64,000 nucleotides of DNA. Source: JANSWY01 sp965267245 (GTDB lineage: Bacteria; Bacteroidota; Bacteroidia; Cytophagales; Cyclobacteriaceae). The translations under genes and the position numbers were made by a program. The DNA lies in assembly GCA_965267245.1 (NCBI GenBank), contig OZ253939.1:558001-622000 (forward strand). The letters run 5' to 3'. Shown here one piece after another: positions 8,789 to 18,235 of the stretch. Position 1 is the stretch's first letter. The number at the start of each line of letters is the position of its first letter. The notes below the pieces were generated by a model. It did not search any database and was not told the origin of the DNA. It worked only from the letters and a program-made list of their open reading frames with translations.

Positions 8789-11350
8789 ATGGCAGAAGGA
8801 GATAACGAAAACAATTCCGAAGAAGAAAAAGATTATTCCAATCAGAACATCATACCCATCAATATTGAAGACGAAATGCGTGGCGCATACATTGACTATT
8901 CAATGTCCGTCATCGTTTCAAGGGCCCTCCCGGATGTAAGGGACGGTTTGAAGCCAGTGCACCGAAGGGTGCTGTATGGGATGCAGGAATTAGGGGTCAA
9001 CTACAATAGACCTTATAAGAAATCAGCGAGGATAGTAGGAGAAGTATTAGGTAAATATCACCCACATGGTGATTCATCTGTATATGATACCATGGTGCGT
9101 ATGGCACAGGAATGGTCTTTAAGATACCCTCTTGTCGATGGCCAGGGTAACTTTGGATCTGTAGATGGTGACTCACCAGCTGCCATGAGGTATACAGAAG
9201 CAAGGCTTAAGAGAATTGCGGAAGAATTATTGACTGACATCAACAAAAACACTGTTGATTTTGCGCCAAACTTCGATGACTCATTAAAAGAGCCCACAGT
9301 TCTGCCAGGAAAAATACCTAATCTGTTATTGAACGGAGCAAGTGGTATTGCGGTAGGTATGGCTACCAACATGGCTCCTCATAACCTGACAGAGGTTGTT
9401 AACGGGATCACTGCTTACATCGATAATAATGATATCGAGATTCCTGAATTGATGCAGCACGTCACTGCTCCGGATTTTCCTACCGGAGGTACGATCTACG
9501 GGTACCAGGGAGTAAGGTCTGCTTTTGAAACAGGAAGAGGAAGGGTTGTCCTAAGGGCAAAAGCCAGTTTTGAACTCAATAAGACTGGTAGAGAACAAAT
9601 CATCGTGACGGAGATACCATATATGGTCAACAAGGCGTCCATGATTGAGAAAACAGCCCAGCTGATCAATGAAAAGAAAATTGAAGGTATTTCTGATATC
9701 AGAGATGAATCTGATAGAAACGGATTAAGAGTTGTTTATGACCTTAAGAAGGATGCGATTCCGAATATTGTCCTTAACAACCTTTATAAATATACACAGC
9801 TTCAGTCTTCATTTAGTGTAAACAATATTGCACTTGTAAAAGGCAAGCCACAGCAATTGAATCTAAAGGATTTGATTTCGTGCTTCGTTGATCACCGTCA
9901 CGAAGTAGTGGTGAGAAGAACTGAGTATGAATTAGAAGAAGCAGAAAAGCGAGCTCATATCCTGGAGGGTTATTTAATTGCACTTGATAATCTTGATGAA
10001 GTAATTCAGCTGATTAGAGAGTCAAGAGATCCAGAGATAGCGAAAGCTGGATTAATGGATAAATTCAAATTATCCGAGATTCAGGCTAAAGCGATCCTTG
10101 AGATGAGACTTCAGAGACTTACAGGTCTTGAAAGAGAGAAGATCCTCAAGGAATACGAAGAGATTAAGAAATTGATTGAGCACTTGAAAGAAATCCTGGC
10201 CAATAGGGATTTAAGGATGCAGATCATCAAGGACGAGCTCACTGAAATCAATGACAGATATGGTGATGAGCGCCGAACTGATATTGAGCATGCAGCGGAT
10301 GACTTCACAGCTGAAGACATGATCCCTGATGAAGAGATGGTGCTAACCATTTCCCACCAAGGATACATCAAACGAACTGCGCTTGCTGAATACAGAACGC
10401 AGGGAAGAGGTGGAGTAGGTTCAAAAGGAGTAGTTACCAAAGATGATGACTTCACTGAGCACTTGTTTGTTGCTACCAACCATAACTATTTGCTGATATT
10501 CACTGAGTTTGGAAAAGTGTTCTGGAAGAAGGTTTGGGAGATTCCTGAAGGTACAAAAGCTTCTAAAGGTAGAGCCATTCAAAACCTGATCAATATTGAG
10601 CCAGAAGATAAGGTAAGAGCAGTAATCAATGTGACCACTTTAAGTGATGAGGATTATATCAACAATAATTATGTTGTTATGTGTACTCAGCGTGGTACCA
10701 TAAAGAAAACTTCATTGGAAGCTTACAGTAGACCAAGACAGAATGGTATCAATGCCATCACAATCAATGAGGGAGATAAATTGCTCAATATCAACCTGAC
10801 AAATGGAGATAACCATATCATCATTGGAACGGATTCCGGTAGGGCTATACACTTCCACGAGACTGATGTGAGGCCAATGGGACGAACTGCAGCGGGTGTA
10901 CGTGGTATTTATCTTGACGATTCGGAGGAAGTAGTTGGCATGGTATGTGTAAGTAGAGAAGAGGCGACACTGCTTGTTGTTTCAGAAAAGGGTTATGGTA
11001 AAAGGTCCCATATTTCTGAATACAGAATTACCAAACGAGGAGGAAAAGGTGTGAAAACCATAAACGTTACCGAGAAAACTGGTAAACTTGTTTCGATCAA
11101 GGAAGTAGTGGATACGGATGACTTGATGATCATCAATAGGTCAGGGATAACAATTCGACTGGCGGTAGATGGACTTAGAGTAATGGGAAGAGCTACACAG
11201 GGTGTTAAACTGATTAGATTGAACGAGAAAGACAATATTTCTTCTGTAGAAAAAATAGAGAGAATTGAAGGTGAAGAGGAGGATGTTGAACAAGCAGAAG
11301 GATCCGAAGAAAATAGTAATAATGAAAATACAGAACCTAACGAAGAGTAA
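8789..11350 (+). CDS. gyrA: DNA gyrase subunit A
   Basis: An 853-residue type IIA topoisomerase subunit that cleaves and religates DNA during negative supercoiling with GyrB. The N-terminal breakage-reunion domain carries the catalytic Tyr135 in AAMRYTEARL. The quinolone-resistance region reads HPHGDSSVYD, with Ser96 and Asp100 at the positions of E. coli Ser83 and Asp87, the usual drug-sensitive residues. A coiled-coil tower follows at about 380-480 and six GyrA beta-pinwheel repeats at about 510-825, including a GyrA-box-like QGRGGVGSKG near 550. The C-terminal tail is acidic and low-complexity. ParC is distinguished by this box and the tail. Confidence 0.97.
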   Translation: MAEGDNENNSEEEKDYSNQNIIPINIEDEMRGAYIDYSMSVIVSRALPDVRDGLKPVHRRVLYGMQELGVNYNRPYKKSARIVGEVLGKYHPHGDSSVYDTMVRMAQEWSLRYPLVDGQGNFGSVDGDSPAAMRYTEARLKRIAEELLTDINKNTVDFAPNFDDSLKEPTVLPGKIPNLLLNGASGIAVGMATNMAPHNLTEVVNGITAYIDNNDIEIPELMQHVTAPDFPTGGTIYGYQGVRSAFETGRGRVVLRAKASFELNKTGREQIIVTEIPYMVNKASMIEKTAQLINEKKIEGISDIRDESDRNGLRVVYDLKKDAIPNIVLNNLYKYTQLQSSFSVNNIALVKGKPQQLNLKDLISCFVDHRHEVVVRRTEYELEEAEKRAHILEGYLIALDNLDEVIQLIRESRDPEIAKAGLMDKFKLSEIQAKAILEMRLQRLTGLEREKILKEYEEIKKLIEHLKEILANRDLRMQIIKDELTEINDRYGDERRTDIEHAADDFTAEDMIPDEEMVLTISHQGYIKRTALAEYRTQGRGGVGSKGVVTKDDDFTEHLFVATNHNYLLIFTEFGKVFWKKVWEIPEGTKASKGRAIQNLINIEPEDKVRAVINVTTLSDEDYINNNYVVMCTQRGTIKKTSLEAYSRPRQNGINAITINEGDKLLNINLTNGDNHIIIGTDSGRAIHFHETDVRPMGRTAAGVRGIYLDDSEEVVGMVCVSREEATLLVVSEKGYGKRSHISEYRITKRGGKGVKTINVTEKTGKLVSIKEVVDTDDLMIINRSGITIRLAVDGLRVMGRATQGVKLIRLNEKDNISSVEKIERIEGEEEDVEQAEGSEENSNNENTEPNEE

Positions 11351-11369
11351 CCTTAAAAGTGTAATTAAC

Positions 11370-12605
11370 ATGAAAAAATTAGTGTTGGCCATGGCAATGT
11401 TCGGCCTGGTAATAGGTGGAGCAGAGGCCCAAAAGAAAAAGAAACCTAGTTTAACTAAAATTGAAACAACGGTTGATAATGCAGCAACTAACGAAATTGC
11501 TGTTGAAGACCTTGTGGCAGTCAAAGAAATGGCTGATGATGCTATTGTTTATGAAAAAACAATGGGTAAAACCAGGACTTGGTATCTGCATGCAATGGTT
11601 TATAAGTTAATATATGACAAAGGCGAAGAAGTTGCAGGAGTATCAACAATAGATGCCTTGACGACAGTAGGAACATCCCTTGCGAAAGCTGCTGAACTTG
11701 GTAAGGAAACAGATATTTATACCATAAAGGCTAATCAGGTTAGTGAAAATTTATGGGGTGAATTGTTGAACAATGGTGTGAATGCCTACAATGAACAAAA
11801 TCTAGCTGAGGCAGTAAAAGCTTTTGAACTTACTACACTTATTAAGCCTCAGGATACAACTGGATATTTGTATGCCGGTGCTGCTGCTAGTGATTTAAAA
11901 GATTATGACGCTGCAGTTAGAAACTATAAGAATTTAGTTAAGATCAATCCTCAGGAGAGCTACTATTCAGCATTGATTTCAATCCAAAAAGATGGAATGA
12001 AAGATTTTGATGGTGCTCAGGCAACTATTGATGAAGCGAAAGAAGCACTTGGTGACAATCAAACCATCAATAAATATGAAATTGATTTATTAATTCAAAC
12101 TGATCAAGTAAGTAAAGCAATCACAAAAATAGATGAGGCTGTTACAGCTGAACCTTCTAACGCAATCTTACACCTGAAAAGAGGTTTATTGTTTGATCAA
12201 CTTGCAAGTGCAGAGAGAAAAAGTGAAAGTCCGGATTTGGCTAAACTTGAGAACTACGTTACTGAAGCGAGAGCTTCATATGACAAAACAATTGAACTGG
12301 ATCCTCAGAATCTTACGGCATATTTCAACTATTCAATTATCTATAATGATATGGCCAACAAGCTATACAATGAGTTGAATGCAATGGGTATCAAGGAATA
12401 CCAGAAAAACAAGAAGAAGTACGAAACTGATGCCAAAGTTTACCTTGAAAAGGCACTTCCTTATATGGAAAAGGCTTACGGTATAGATGGAGATGATGCT
12501 GACATTCTTTATGCCCTGGAATCTTTTTATTCAAGATTGAATAAAAAAGATAAACTAGCCGAAGTTCAGGCGAAAATGAAGTCACTAGGCTTGATTGATG
12601 AATAG
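11370..12605 (+). CDS. Secreted tetratricopeptide-repeat (TPR) protein
   Basis: A 411-residue protein starting at ATG 11370. The open frame reaches back to 11265 inside gyrA, but only the 11370 start gives a proper signal peptide (MKKLVLAMAMFGLVIGGAEAQ). TPR-like helix pairs are visible at about 150-250 (NNGVNAYNEQNLAEAVKAFE; TGYLYAGAAASDLKDYDAAV) and 265-400, with the typical Ala/Gly/Tyr spacing. It is likely a periplasmic scaffold for protein-protein contacts. The gene follows gyrA by 19 bases and ends at a strong terminator, so it can be co-transcribed with gyrA, an arrangement seen in other Bacteroidota. Confidence 0.88.
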   Translation: MKKLVLAMAMFGLVIGGAEAQKKKKPSLTKIETTVDNAATNEIAVEDLVAVKEMADDAIVYEKTMGKTRTWYLHAMVYKLIYDKGEEVAGVSTIDALTTVGTSLAKAAELGKETDIYTIKANQVSENLWGELLNNGVNAYNEQNLAEAVKAFELTTLIKPQDTTGYLYAGAAASDLKDYDAAVRNYKNLVKINPQESYYSALISIQKDGMKDFDGAQATIDEAKEALGDNQTINKYEIDLLIQTDQVSKAITKIDEAVTAEPSNAILHLKRGLLFDQLASAERKSESPDLAKLENYVTEARASYDKTIELDPQNLTAYFNYSIIYNDMANKLYNELNAMGIKEYQKNKKKYETDAKVYLEKALPYMEKAYGIDGDDADILYALESFYSRLNKKDKLAEVQAKMKSLGLIDE

Positions 12606-12630
12606 GTAACTAAAAAGTTAAATATTTAAA

Positions 12631-12662
12631 AAGCCATTCCAGTCTTTGGAATGGCTTTTTTT
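12631..12662 (+). terminator. Intrinsic terminator after the TPR gene
   Basis: A perfect 10-bp stem AAGCCATTCC / GGAATGGCTT with a 7-base loop is followed by a T tract (12656-12662), giving a strong rho-independent terminator for the gyrA-TPR unit. Confidence 0.93.
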
Positions 12663-12744
12663 GTATGTTGAATTGTTCATGGCCAAAATCAAGGTGTTCA
12701 TCGAAATCGGGATGTCAAGTGGTGAAGAATTGACAAAAACCTGA

Positions 12745-12752
12745 TATGTTTG
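12745..12752 (+). promoter_or_regulatory. Exact Bacteroidota -7 element upstream of a small hypothetical gene
   Basis: TATGTTTG matches TAnnTTTG exactly, 49 bases before the start codon at 12801. No good TTTG is found at the expected -33 spacing, so only the -7 half is supported. Confidence 0.4.
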
Positions 12753-12800
12753 GTATATAATAATTGACACACGAGTGATCGAAACTAATTACTTACAGCT

Positions 12801-13208
12801 ATGATTATATTATCTTCAAATAGTATCGACGAACTCAACCTGATCTACAAAAAAGTGAAAAAGGATTTTCAGGCAATTGATACAATCAAACTGAATTCCA
12901 ACACATGTGAATACGAGTTGAAGTTGGAAAGACCACAATTGAACAATTCAATGATGAATGTGGCCGACAAAGTACTTGAAATTGATGAGATGTTAGAAGA
13001 AGATCCATCATTGTTCACAGATTTCACATGGATGAAATTGAAGACGGAAGTTGAAAAACCAAAATTGAAGTACATGTGTCTTCAACCGTTGAAATCGATG
13101 TGGCCTAATATGAAACCGGCTACAAAGAAGGCTATTTTCGATTACTTCTGTGCTCAGAAAGAAATTCAACCCGAAGTAGGACATAACAGCAACAAACTAG
13201 TTGCTTAA
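12801..13208 (+). CDS. Small hypothetical cytoplasmic protein, 135 residues
   Basis: A soluble protein without signal peptide or membrane segments. It is lysine- and glutamate-rich, with two helical halves and no domain that I recognise. It is bounded by terminators on both sides (12631-12662 and 13246-13277) and has its own candidate -7 element, so it is a monocistronic gene. This bracketing is the main argument that the ORF is real. Confidence 0.7.
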   Translation: MIILSSNSIDELNLIYKKVKKDFQAIDTIKLNSNTCEYELKLERPQLNNSMMNVADKVLEIDEMLEEDPSLFTDFTWMKLKTEVEKPKLKYMCLQPLKSMWPNMKPATKKAIFDYFCAQKEIQPEVGHNSNKLVA

Positions 13209-13245
13209 AGATTATACATAAGTGTTTTCATGATAAAGTTGGTTT

Positions 13246-13277
13246 AAGCCCGTTGCAATCGCTTCGGGTTTTTTTGT
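13246..13277 (+). terminator. Intrinsic terminator after the 135-residue gene
   Basis: The stem AAGCCCG / CGGGTTT (one G-U pair) closes a 12-base loop and runs into a long T tract, consistent with rho-independent termination. Confidence 0.8.
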
Positions 13278-13372
13278 TTTAAGGGGCTGATTAACAATGA
13301 TTTTGTGAAACCACATGGTTTGACTTGATTAAGTCCTGTGGAGGGGTTAGCTTGCGCAAAATTTTTTTAATT

Positions 13373-14065
13373 ATGCCTATCCATATCAATGCATCGCCAG
13401 ATGATATTGCTGAAACTGTCCTTTTACCTGGAGACCCGGGAAGAGCAAAATTCATTGCAGAAAATTTCTTAGCGGATCCGGTTTGCTACAATGATACACG
13501 AGGAGAATTGGGATATACAGGGCTTTTAAAGAAGAAACGTGTATCTGTTCAGGCTACAGGAATGGGAATGCCTTCTATTGCTATTTATGGAAGGGAATTA
13601 ATTGATTTGGGTGCAAAAAAACTCATCAGAGTGGGCACTATGGGAAGCATCCAAACTGATTTAAACGTAGGGGATGTGGTTTTAGCAGCAAGTGCCTCTA
13701 CAGATAGTAGTATCAATGATCATACGTTTAGTGGGACATTTGCTCCTACAGCAGATTGGTGGCTACTGTATGCGGCAAGTCAGGTGAGTATGGCTATGGG
13801 ATTGAAAGTTACGGTAGGAAATGTTCTGAGTACCGATAAGTTCTATAACGAAATGGAAAACTGGTGGCAGGTATGGCAATCACATGGCGTACTTGGAGCG
13901 GAGATGGAATCTGCTGCTCTCTATACATTGGCGGCCAGAAACAAGGTTGCGGCACTATCAATTTTGACGGTTAGTGATCATATTTTAACTGGTGAAGAAA
14001 GTACTGCTGAAGCCAGAGAAAAGACGTTCACAGATATGGTAGAAATTGCCCTCCAAATGGTTTGA
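13373..14065 (+). CDS. deoD: Purine-nucleoside phosphorylase (DeoD type)
   Basis: A 230-residue hexameric-type PNP that cleaves purine (deoxy)nucleosides with phosphate, releasing the base and (deoxy)ribose 1-phosphate for salvage. Family marks are HINASPDDIAETVLLPGD at the N-terminus, GDPGRA (phosphate-binding Gly/Arg), RVGTMGS, the nucleoside-binding GAEMESAA and the catalytic Asp in TVSDH. The longest frame begins with TTG at 13325; the ATG at 13373 (MPIHINA) matches the usual DeoD N-terminus and is chosen. It converges on the serine hydrolase gene, with only 11 bases between the stops. Confidence 0.93.
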   Translation: MPIHINASPDDIAETVLLPGDPGRAKFIAENFLADPVCYNDTRGELGYTGLLKKKRVSVQATGMGMPSIAIYGRELIDLGAKKLIRVGTMGSIQTDLNVGDVVLAASASTDSSINDHTFSGTFAPTADWWLLYAASQVSMAMGLKVTVGNVLSTDKFYNEMENWWQVWQSHGVLGAEMESAALYTLAARNKVAALSILTVSDHILTGEESTAEAREKTFTDMVEIALQMV

Positions 14066-14076
14066 CGAAGCATCGG

Positions 14077-15207
14077 CTAATTGGTCAATATAGATTGAGC
14101 TATTTTCATGTAATCCGGAAAAAAATTCCTGATCATAGCAGGATCAGTTGTGTTTACCTGCATGGCAATTGAAATTTTCTTCTCAGGATAGTAAAGTCCC
14201 AGGGTAAAATAGCCTGGAAAAAATCCACTGTGTCCAAATGCTTTTCCTAAACCAGGCAATTCTAATTCCTGGTATCCAATCCCATATGAACCTCCAATTT
14301 CCGGAGATGGAATGCTGTTAAAGTAAGTTTCGCTACACTTTTCTAAATCAAAGGCTTTTCCTTCAAACAGGTCCTTTAACCATTTTGCATAATCCTGTGT
14401 TTTCCAGGCCAAACCACCACCTGTCCACTCAAACTGCATATTGTACTTACATTTGCCATTTTCTAACATAAGACTATCAAAACCTAATGGGTCATTTGGG
14501 CCTGTATAGCCTTGTGCAAAGCCTTTTATGATTCTCGTATTAGTAGGTTTCATATCAGTAAGTCCCATGGGTCGCAATATTCTATCATTCAAAACTTCAT
14601 AATAAGTTTTACCTTCAATAGCTTCTATTATCATGCCTATAAGAATGTAATTGGTATCGGCGTATTGAAAACTTTTTCCCGGTTCAAAACTTGCAGTATC
14701 ACCTAGGACATATGCTATTAGTTCCTCAGGTTTCCAATTCTTGTCAGGGTCTTTGACAAGGTCTTTGGTGAAGGCTTCCTTAAATTCGTACCTTTCAATT
14801 CCAGACTGGTGTCTTAATAAGTGAATTACTCTTAAGTCTTTAGCATTTGGCAATTGTTCAAACCAACTATAAGTCTCAAACCAATTGCTGATAGGATCCT
14901 CCATGTTTAACTTTCCCTCGAGTATTAATTGCATGACAATGGCAGCCACAAATGTCTTTCCCGCACTTCCACTATGCAATAGGTTCTGATCGGTCATTTT
15001 AATGGCATTCTCCCGATCAGCCCACCCTGATGTATAAGCATATGTACCTTCCTCTGAACTTACACCAACTATTATACCTGGATAACCGCTTGAATGTACG
15101 GCATTATCAACTAGAGTTTGTGTTTTTTCTGATTGTGCTGAGAGAGTGAATACACAGAATAGAGATACCAGTAGGAAGCTTGAAATGAACTTATGCATTA
15201 TGATCAT
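14077..15207 (-). CDS. Exported serine hydrolase of the class C beta-lactamase / DD-peptidase fold
   Basis: A 376-residue protein with a signal peptide (ends LSAQ) and the beta-lactamase-related fold. The SxxK nucleophile motif is SAGK at about residue 82. The second motif appears as YAD near residue 183 rather than the usual YxN, and the third as HSG (GHSGFFPGY) in place of KTG. These features fit esterases, peptidases or uncharacterised hydrolases more than true beta-lactamases, so antibiotic resistance should not be inferred. ATG 15198 (MHKF) is an alternative start. Confidence 0.82.
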   Translation of the reverse strand: MIIMHKFISSFLLVSLFCVFTLSAQSEKTQTLVDNAVHSSGYPGIIVGVSSEEGTYAYTSGWADRENAIKMTDQNLLHSGSAGKTFVAAIVMQLILEGKLNMEDPISNWFETYSWFEQLPNAKDLRVIHLLRHQSGIERYEFKEAFTKDLVKDPDKNWKPEELIAYVLGDTASFEPGKSFQYADTNYILIGMIIEAIEGKTYYEVLNDRILRPMGLTDMKPTNTRIIKGFAQGYTGPNDPLGFDSLMLENGKCKYNMQFEWTGGGLAWKTQDYAKWLKDLFEGKAFDLEKCSETYFNSIPSPEIGGSYGIGYQELELPGLGKAFGHSGFFPGYFTLGLYYPEKKISIAMQVNTTDPAMIRNFFPDYMKIAQSILTN

Positions 15208-15326
15208 CGATTTGATTTATGCGTAAGATTCATGATTGACGCCTGATAATCAATCAACTGTTTACAAAAGGTAAATGCAATGTGATGGATGGTGTATAAC
15301 CAACAATTTTGACTTTTCGATTAGAA

Positions 15327-15767
15327 TTATTCTAGCAAAGAGCTATGAGTAGAAATCGCTTTGACAACACCTTGTTTCTTTTGGTATACATCAGTAAAAC
15401 TAAGTTGAACAATGGTTGTGTCACTGGAAGAACCAAGTATTGTCATCCGCTCTTTTCCGCGAATAATTGCCACCTGATCAAATAAATCAACCGTGACATC
15501 AAAATAGCTTATATCAAGAAAACTGTATTCGGCATTTTCCAATTCATGAATGGCCTGTTTCTTAGTTGATCGAGTTCCATCTATATTTCCTGAATATACC
15601 CAGGTATCATCAAGTACCTGCTCTAGTTGAACAGCATCCTTCTTTAGAAAACTTTGACGCCATTTTTCAAGAACAGCCAGAACCTCTTGTTCGGAAACGG
15701 GGTCTGGAGCTTTGCATTGGAATAAAGAAAGCAGAACTAGGATGAAAATTATGGTTGAACGCTTCAT
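15327..15767 (-). CDS. SnoaL/NTF2-like lipoprotein (DUF4440 type)
   Basis: A 146-residue lipoprotein with lipobox LFQC near residue 18. The rest is a cone-shaped NTF2-like fold of the DUF4440/SnoaL kind (VLEKWRQSFLKKDAVQLEQVLDDTWVYSG, then alternating strands ending STHSSLLE). Such domains bind small ligands or act as minor enzymes; no catalytic residue can be assigned. Its start is only a base after the stop of the next similar gene, so the pair forms an operon. Confidence 0.75.
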   Translation of the reverse strand: MKRSTIIFILVLLSLFQCKAPDPVSEQEVLAVLEKWRQSFLKKDAVQLEQVLDDTWVYSGNIDGTRSTKKQAIHELENAEYSFLDISYFDVTVDLFDQVAIIRGKERMTILGSSSDTTIVQLSFTDVYQKKQGVVKAISTHSSLLE

Positions 15768-15768
15768 T

Positions 15769-16185
15769 TCAAATTGTTTCTTTGTAAAAGATTTTATTCA
15801 CTATTTTCCATTCACCCTCAATCTTCAATAGGTTCATGGAATCAATAAACCGGAAAGTTTCATATTTGATTTCAAGTTGGGCATTTGCCAGGTTGCCTGT
15901 TACCGTGATTGCCTGAATAGTGGTTTTTCTGTTTTGAGCAGGGCCAGGTTTCATCGCTTTTTTAAAATAGTCTAGCGCATTTACTTCCATATAACCCTCA
16001 GAGCCTACATACTTCATCATTGCAGCTGGGTGAAAAGCTTGCGCTAGCTGGTCGAAATCATTATTTGTGCCGCCATCAAGGTAGTTATTCAGTGTTTCAA
16101 TTATACCGGCGTATTCAATACTTGATTGTGAATAACCCACTGAGCTCAACATAGCCATGAGAATTAGCAAAACGAATCGTTTCAT
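15769..16185 (-). CDS. Secreted NTF2-like protein (putative lumazine-binding type)
   Basis: A 138-residue protein starting at ATG 16185 (MKRFVLL; an in-frame ATG two codons earlier, at 16191, is possible). It has a signal peptide ending VGYSQ and a single NTF2-like domain of the kind annotated as putative lumazine-binding (IIETLNNYLDGGTNNDFDQLAQAFHPAA, then WKIVNKIFY). No ligand can be inferred. It is transcribed directly ahead of the other NTF2-like lipoprotein. Confidence 0.75.
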   Translation of the reverse strand: MKRFVLLILMAMLSSVGYSQSSIEYAGIIETLNNYLDGGTNNDFDQLAQAFHPAAMMKYVGSEGYMEVNALDYFKKAMKPGPAQNRKTTIQAITVTGNLANAQLEIKYETFRFIDSMNLLKIEGEWKIVNKIFYKETI

Positions 16186-16291
16186 ATACACAGTAATATT
16201 TGCATTTCATTGTACATATTACCAAGTATACCATTTGATTGAATTTACAGTGGGCGTAACTTTCTGAAGGGTTACATTTCTTTCTAAACTG

Positions 16292-16987
16292 TTATTTTCC
16301 AATGCTAACCACCAGTTCTTTTCGTTTCTCTCGACTGATTGGAATCTCTACATCACCTTCCAGTACTGCGCTGTAAGTATTGTGTCTAATAGTCTTGATT
16401 GCTTTCAAAAAGGACTTATTGATTGCATAGGATTTGTGAACCCTAATGAATATTGAGGGTAAGGTTAGCATCAAACTGTTGAGGGATTTACTTTGTAAGT
16501 ACCAGGATGCATCAGTTAAATAGATTTCAGAATAATTGGAAGATGCTTTGATATACTTGATTTCTGAAATATCGATGAATATTAATTTGTCCTTATCTTT
16601 GACAGAAAGGTGCTTTATGATCTCGTTTGGTGCTTTATTTGAGTTGAGCCTATCAATTGCCTTGGCTAGCCTATCTTTGGTGAATGGCTTTGGGACAAAA
16701 TCCAGGACCCCATATTCAAAAGCCGTAAGAGCTTGTTCTGTATAGGCGGAAACAATTATAGTCTGGAAATGTCTATTGAGAAATTTCTTTAATATTTCAA
16801 AACCATCCTGACCATGAAGGTTTAGGTCCAGAAACAGTACTTTAATGTTATTGCTGGATAGAAATATGTTTACTTCCGGAATAGAATTAACGTAGTTGAT
16901 GACCGTTCCTTTTGGAAACAATTCTGTTAGAAACCTTTGAAGTCTACGAGCCACAAATGGTTCATCTTCACATATTAAAACACTCAT
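16292..16987 (-). CDS. LytTR-family response regulator
   Basis: A 231-residue regulator with a receiver domain at residues 1-120 (acidic pair Glu7-Asp8, phosphoacceptor Asp54 in LFLDLN, Lys in FVPKPF) and a C-terminal LytTR DNA-binding domain at about 130-228. Its start overlaps the kinase stop by 4 bases, so the two are translationally coupled and surely form a two-component system. Targets are unknown; the nearest divergent unit is the GH2-OmpA cluster starting at 18236, which is a reasonable but unproven guess. Confidence 0.93.
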   Translation of the reverse strand: MSVLICEDEPFVARRLQRFLTELFPKGTVINYVNSIPEVNIFLSSNNIKVLFLDLNLHGQDGFEILKKFLNRHFQTIIVSAYTEQALTAFEYGVLDFVPKPFTKDRLAKAIDRLNSNKAPNEIIKHLSVKDKDKLIFIDISEIKYIKASSNYSEIYLTDASWYLQSKSLNSLMLTLPSIFIRVHKSYAINKSFLKAIKTIRHNTYSAVLEGDVEIPISREKRKELVVSIGK

Positions 16988-18150
16988 TTTGGTATCTCAA
17001 TTACGGTTTGGAATCCATTTGTCAGAGGACTCAGCTGCAATGAAAAATTATTACCGAATGACTCTTCCAGTCTTGATCTGACATATTGTAATCCTACACC
17101 TTCTTTTATTGGTGTGTTTGACGAACCATTATTCTTAATTATGTAGGATATTGTTGTTTCCTTTTCCTGCTTCTCAATTGAGAATTCACCAATTTTTTTG
17201 GACGCAAATCCATGCGTTACACCGTTTTCAACCAAAGTCAGAATAATTCCGGGAGGAATAAGCGCCTCCGGATCAATATTTTCAAGCTTAGTCTCAAAGG
17301 TTTTATCTAGCCTAATAGAAAGAATGTTAAGGTATTTCTTCACCATCATCAACTCATCTTTGATGGAGATTAATTTTTGGTCACTAACCCGAGCGAACAG
17401 CTTAAACTCATGCGCCATATCTTCCACGAATTGACTGGCCTTTTCAGGAGATACTTCAATTAATTCCTGTAGTGAGGTCAGTGAATTTAAAATGAAGTGA
17501 GGTTGAATATTCTTTTTCAATAATTGATTTTCCAAGCGGGCTGATCTAAGATTTGCCTGATGAAAAGCTGTCGTTTGGTGTGATAAATTAATGCCAGTTC
17601 GGATCACCATGAGGAACACCAAAATTAACGTTCCAAGAAAATATCCAAATGCAATAATGTCAAGGATTCCTAAAATTGTAAATATTAGGAGTGAAAGTAG
17701 AGCGCCTATCAACAGCAAATGTCCATTGCCTTTCTCATAAGCGTATAATGATTGGCCCAATGCCCAAGTAATACCTGCTATGATGAATAAATTCTCCGGG
17801 AGGAATAGATAAAACATAACTGAACCAATGCCAATTATCAAACTCAGTGATTTTCTATTACGAATTTTCAGGTCATAAGCCAGGTAAACTATTAACGAAA
17901 ACACCCCGGCCACTACGGAAAGATATATCAGATCATATGCTGTGAACTGGACAAATAAATCAATTAAAACTTCATTTGGAGGAAATGACTTTAGCCAGAT
18001 TTTAAATACATGGAAAATACAATAGCATACAAAAAACAGATAAGACAATCTTCTATGATACCCAAAATACAGGGCACCATTGAAGATGGCGGTCGTTATG
18101 AAAATCGAACTTAGAACGAGTAGACTATCGTGTATGTTTAGATTAAACAT
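16984..18150 (-). CDS. LytS-like membrane sensor histidine kinase
   Basis: A 388-residue kinase with seven or so hydrophobic segments (about 8-190) and little periplasmic sequence, followed by the His_kinase domain with phosphoacceptor His218 in QPHFILNSL and a degenerate ATPase lobe (LVENGVTHGF as N-box, GVGLQYVRSRL as G-box). It partners the LytTR regulator with which it overlaps. The signal is unknown. Confidence 0.92.
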   Translation of the reverse strand: MFNLNIHDSLLVLSSIFITTAIFNGALYFGYHRRLSYLFFVCYCIFHVFKIWLKSFPPNEVLIDLFVQFTAYDLIYLSVVAGVFSLIVYLAYDLKIRNRKSLSLIIGIGSVMFYLFLPENLFIIAGITWALGQSLYAYEKGNGHLLLIGALLSLLIFTILGILDIIAFGYFLGTLILVFLMVIRTGINLSHQTTAFHQANLRSARLENQLLKKNIQPHFILNSLTSLQELIEVSPEKASQFVEDMAHEFKLFARVSDQKLISIKDELMMVKKYLNILSIRLDKTFETKLENIDPEALIPPGIILTLVENGVTHGFASKKIGEFSIEKQEKETTISYIIKNNGSSNTPIKEGVGLQYVRSRLEESFGNNFSLQLSPLTNGFQTVIEIPK

Positions 18151-18235
18151 CGGATAAATTTATACTTATTCCTTTAACGGACTGTGAAAGAAAGGTTCTT
18201 TAGTTAAATTAAGATTTCAATTTTTCTTAAGCACC

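Noticed and set aside
11265..11369. Earlier start for the TPR protein inside gyrA
   Set aside because: The extension is the gyrA coding sequence in another frame; ATG 11370 restores a clean signal peptide.
14077..15207. Beta-lactamase resistance gene
   Set aside because: The second and third motifs (YAD, HSG) differ from those of true class C enzymes; the family includes many esterases and peptidases.
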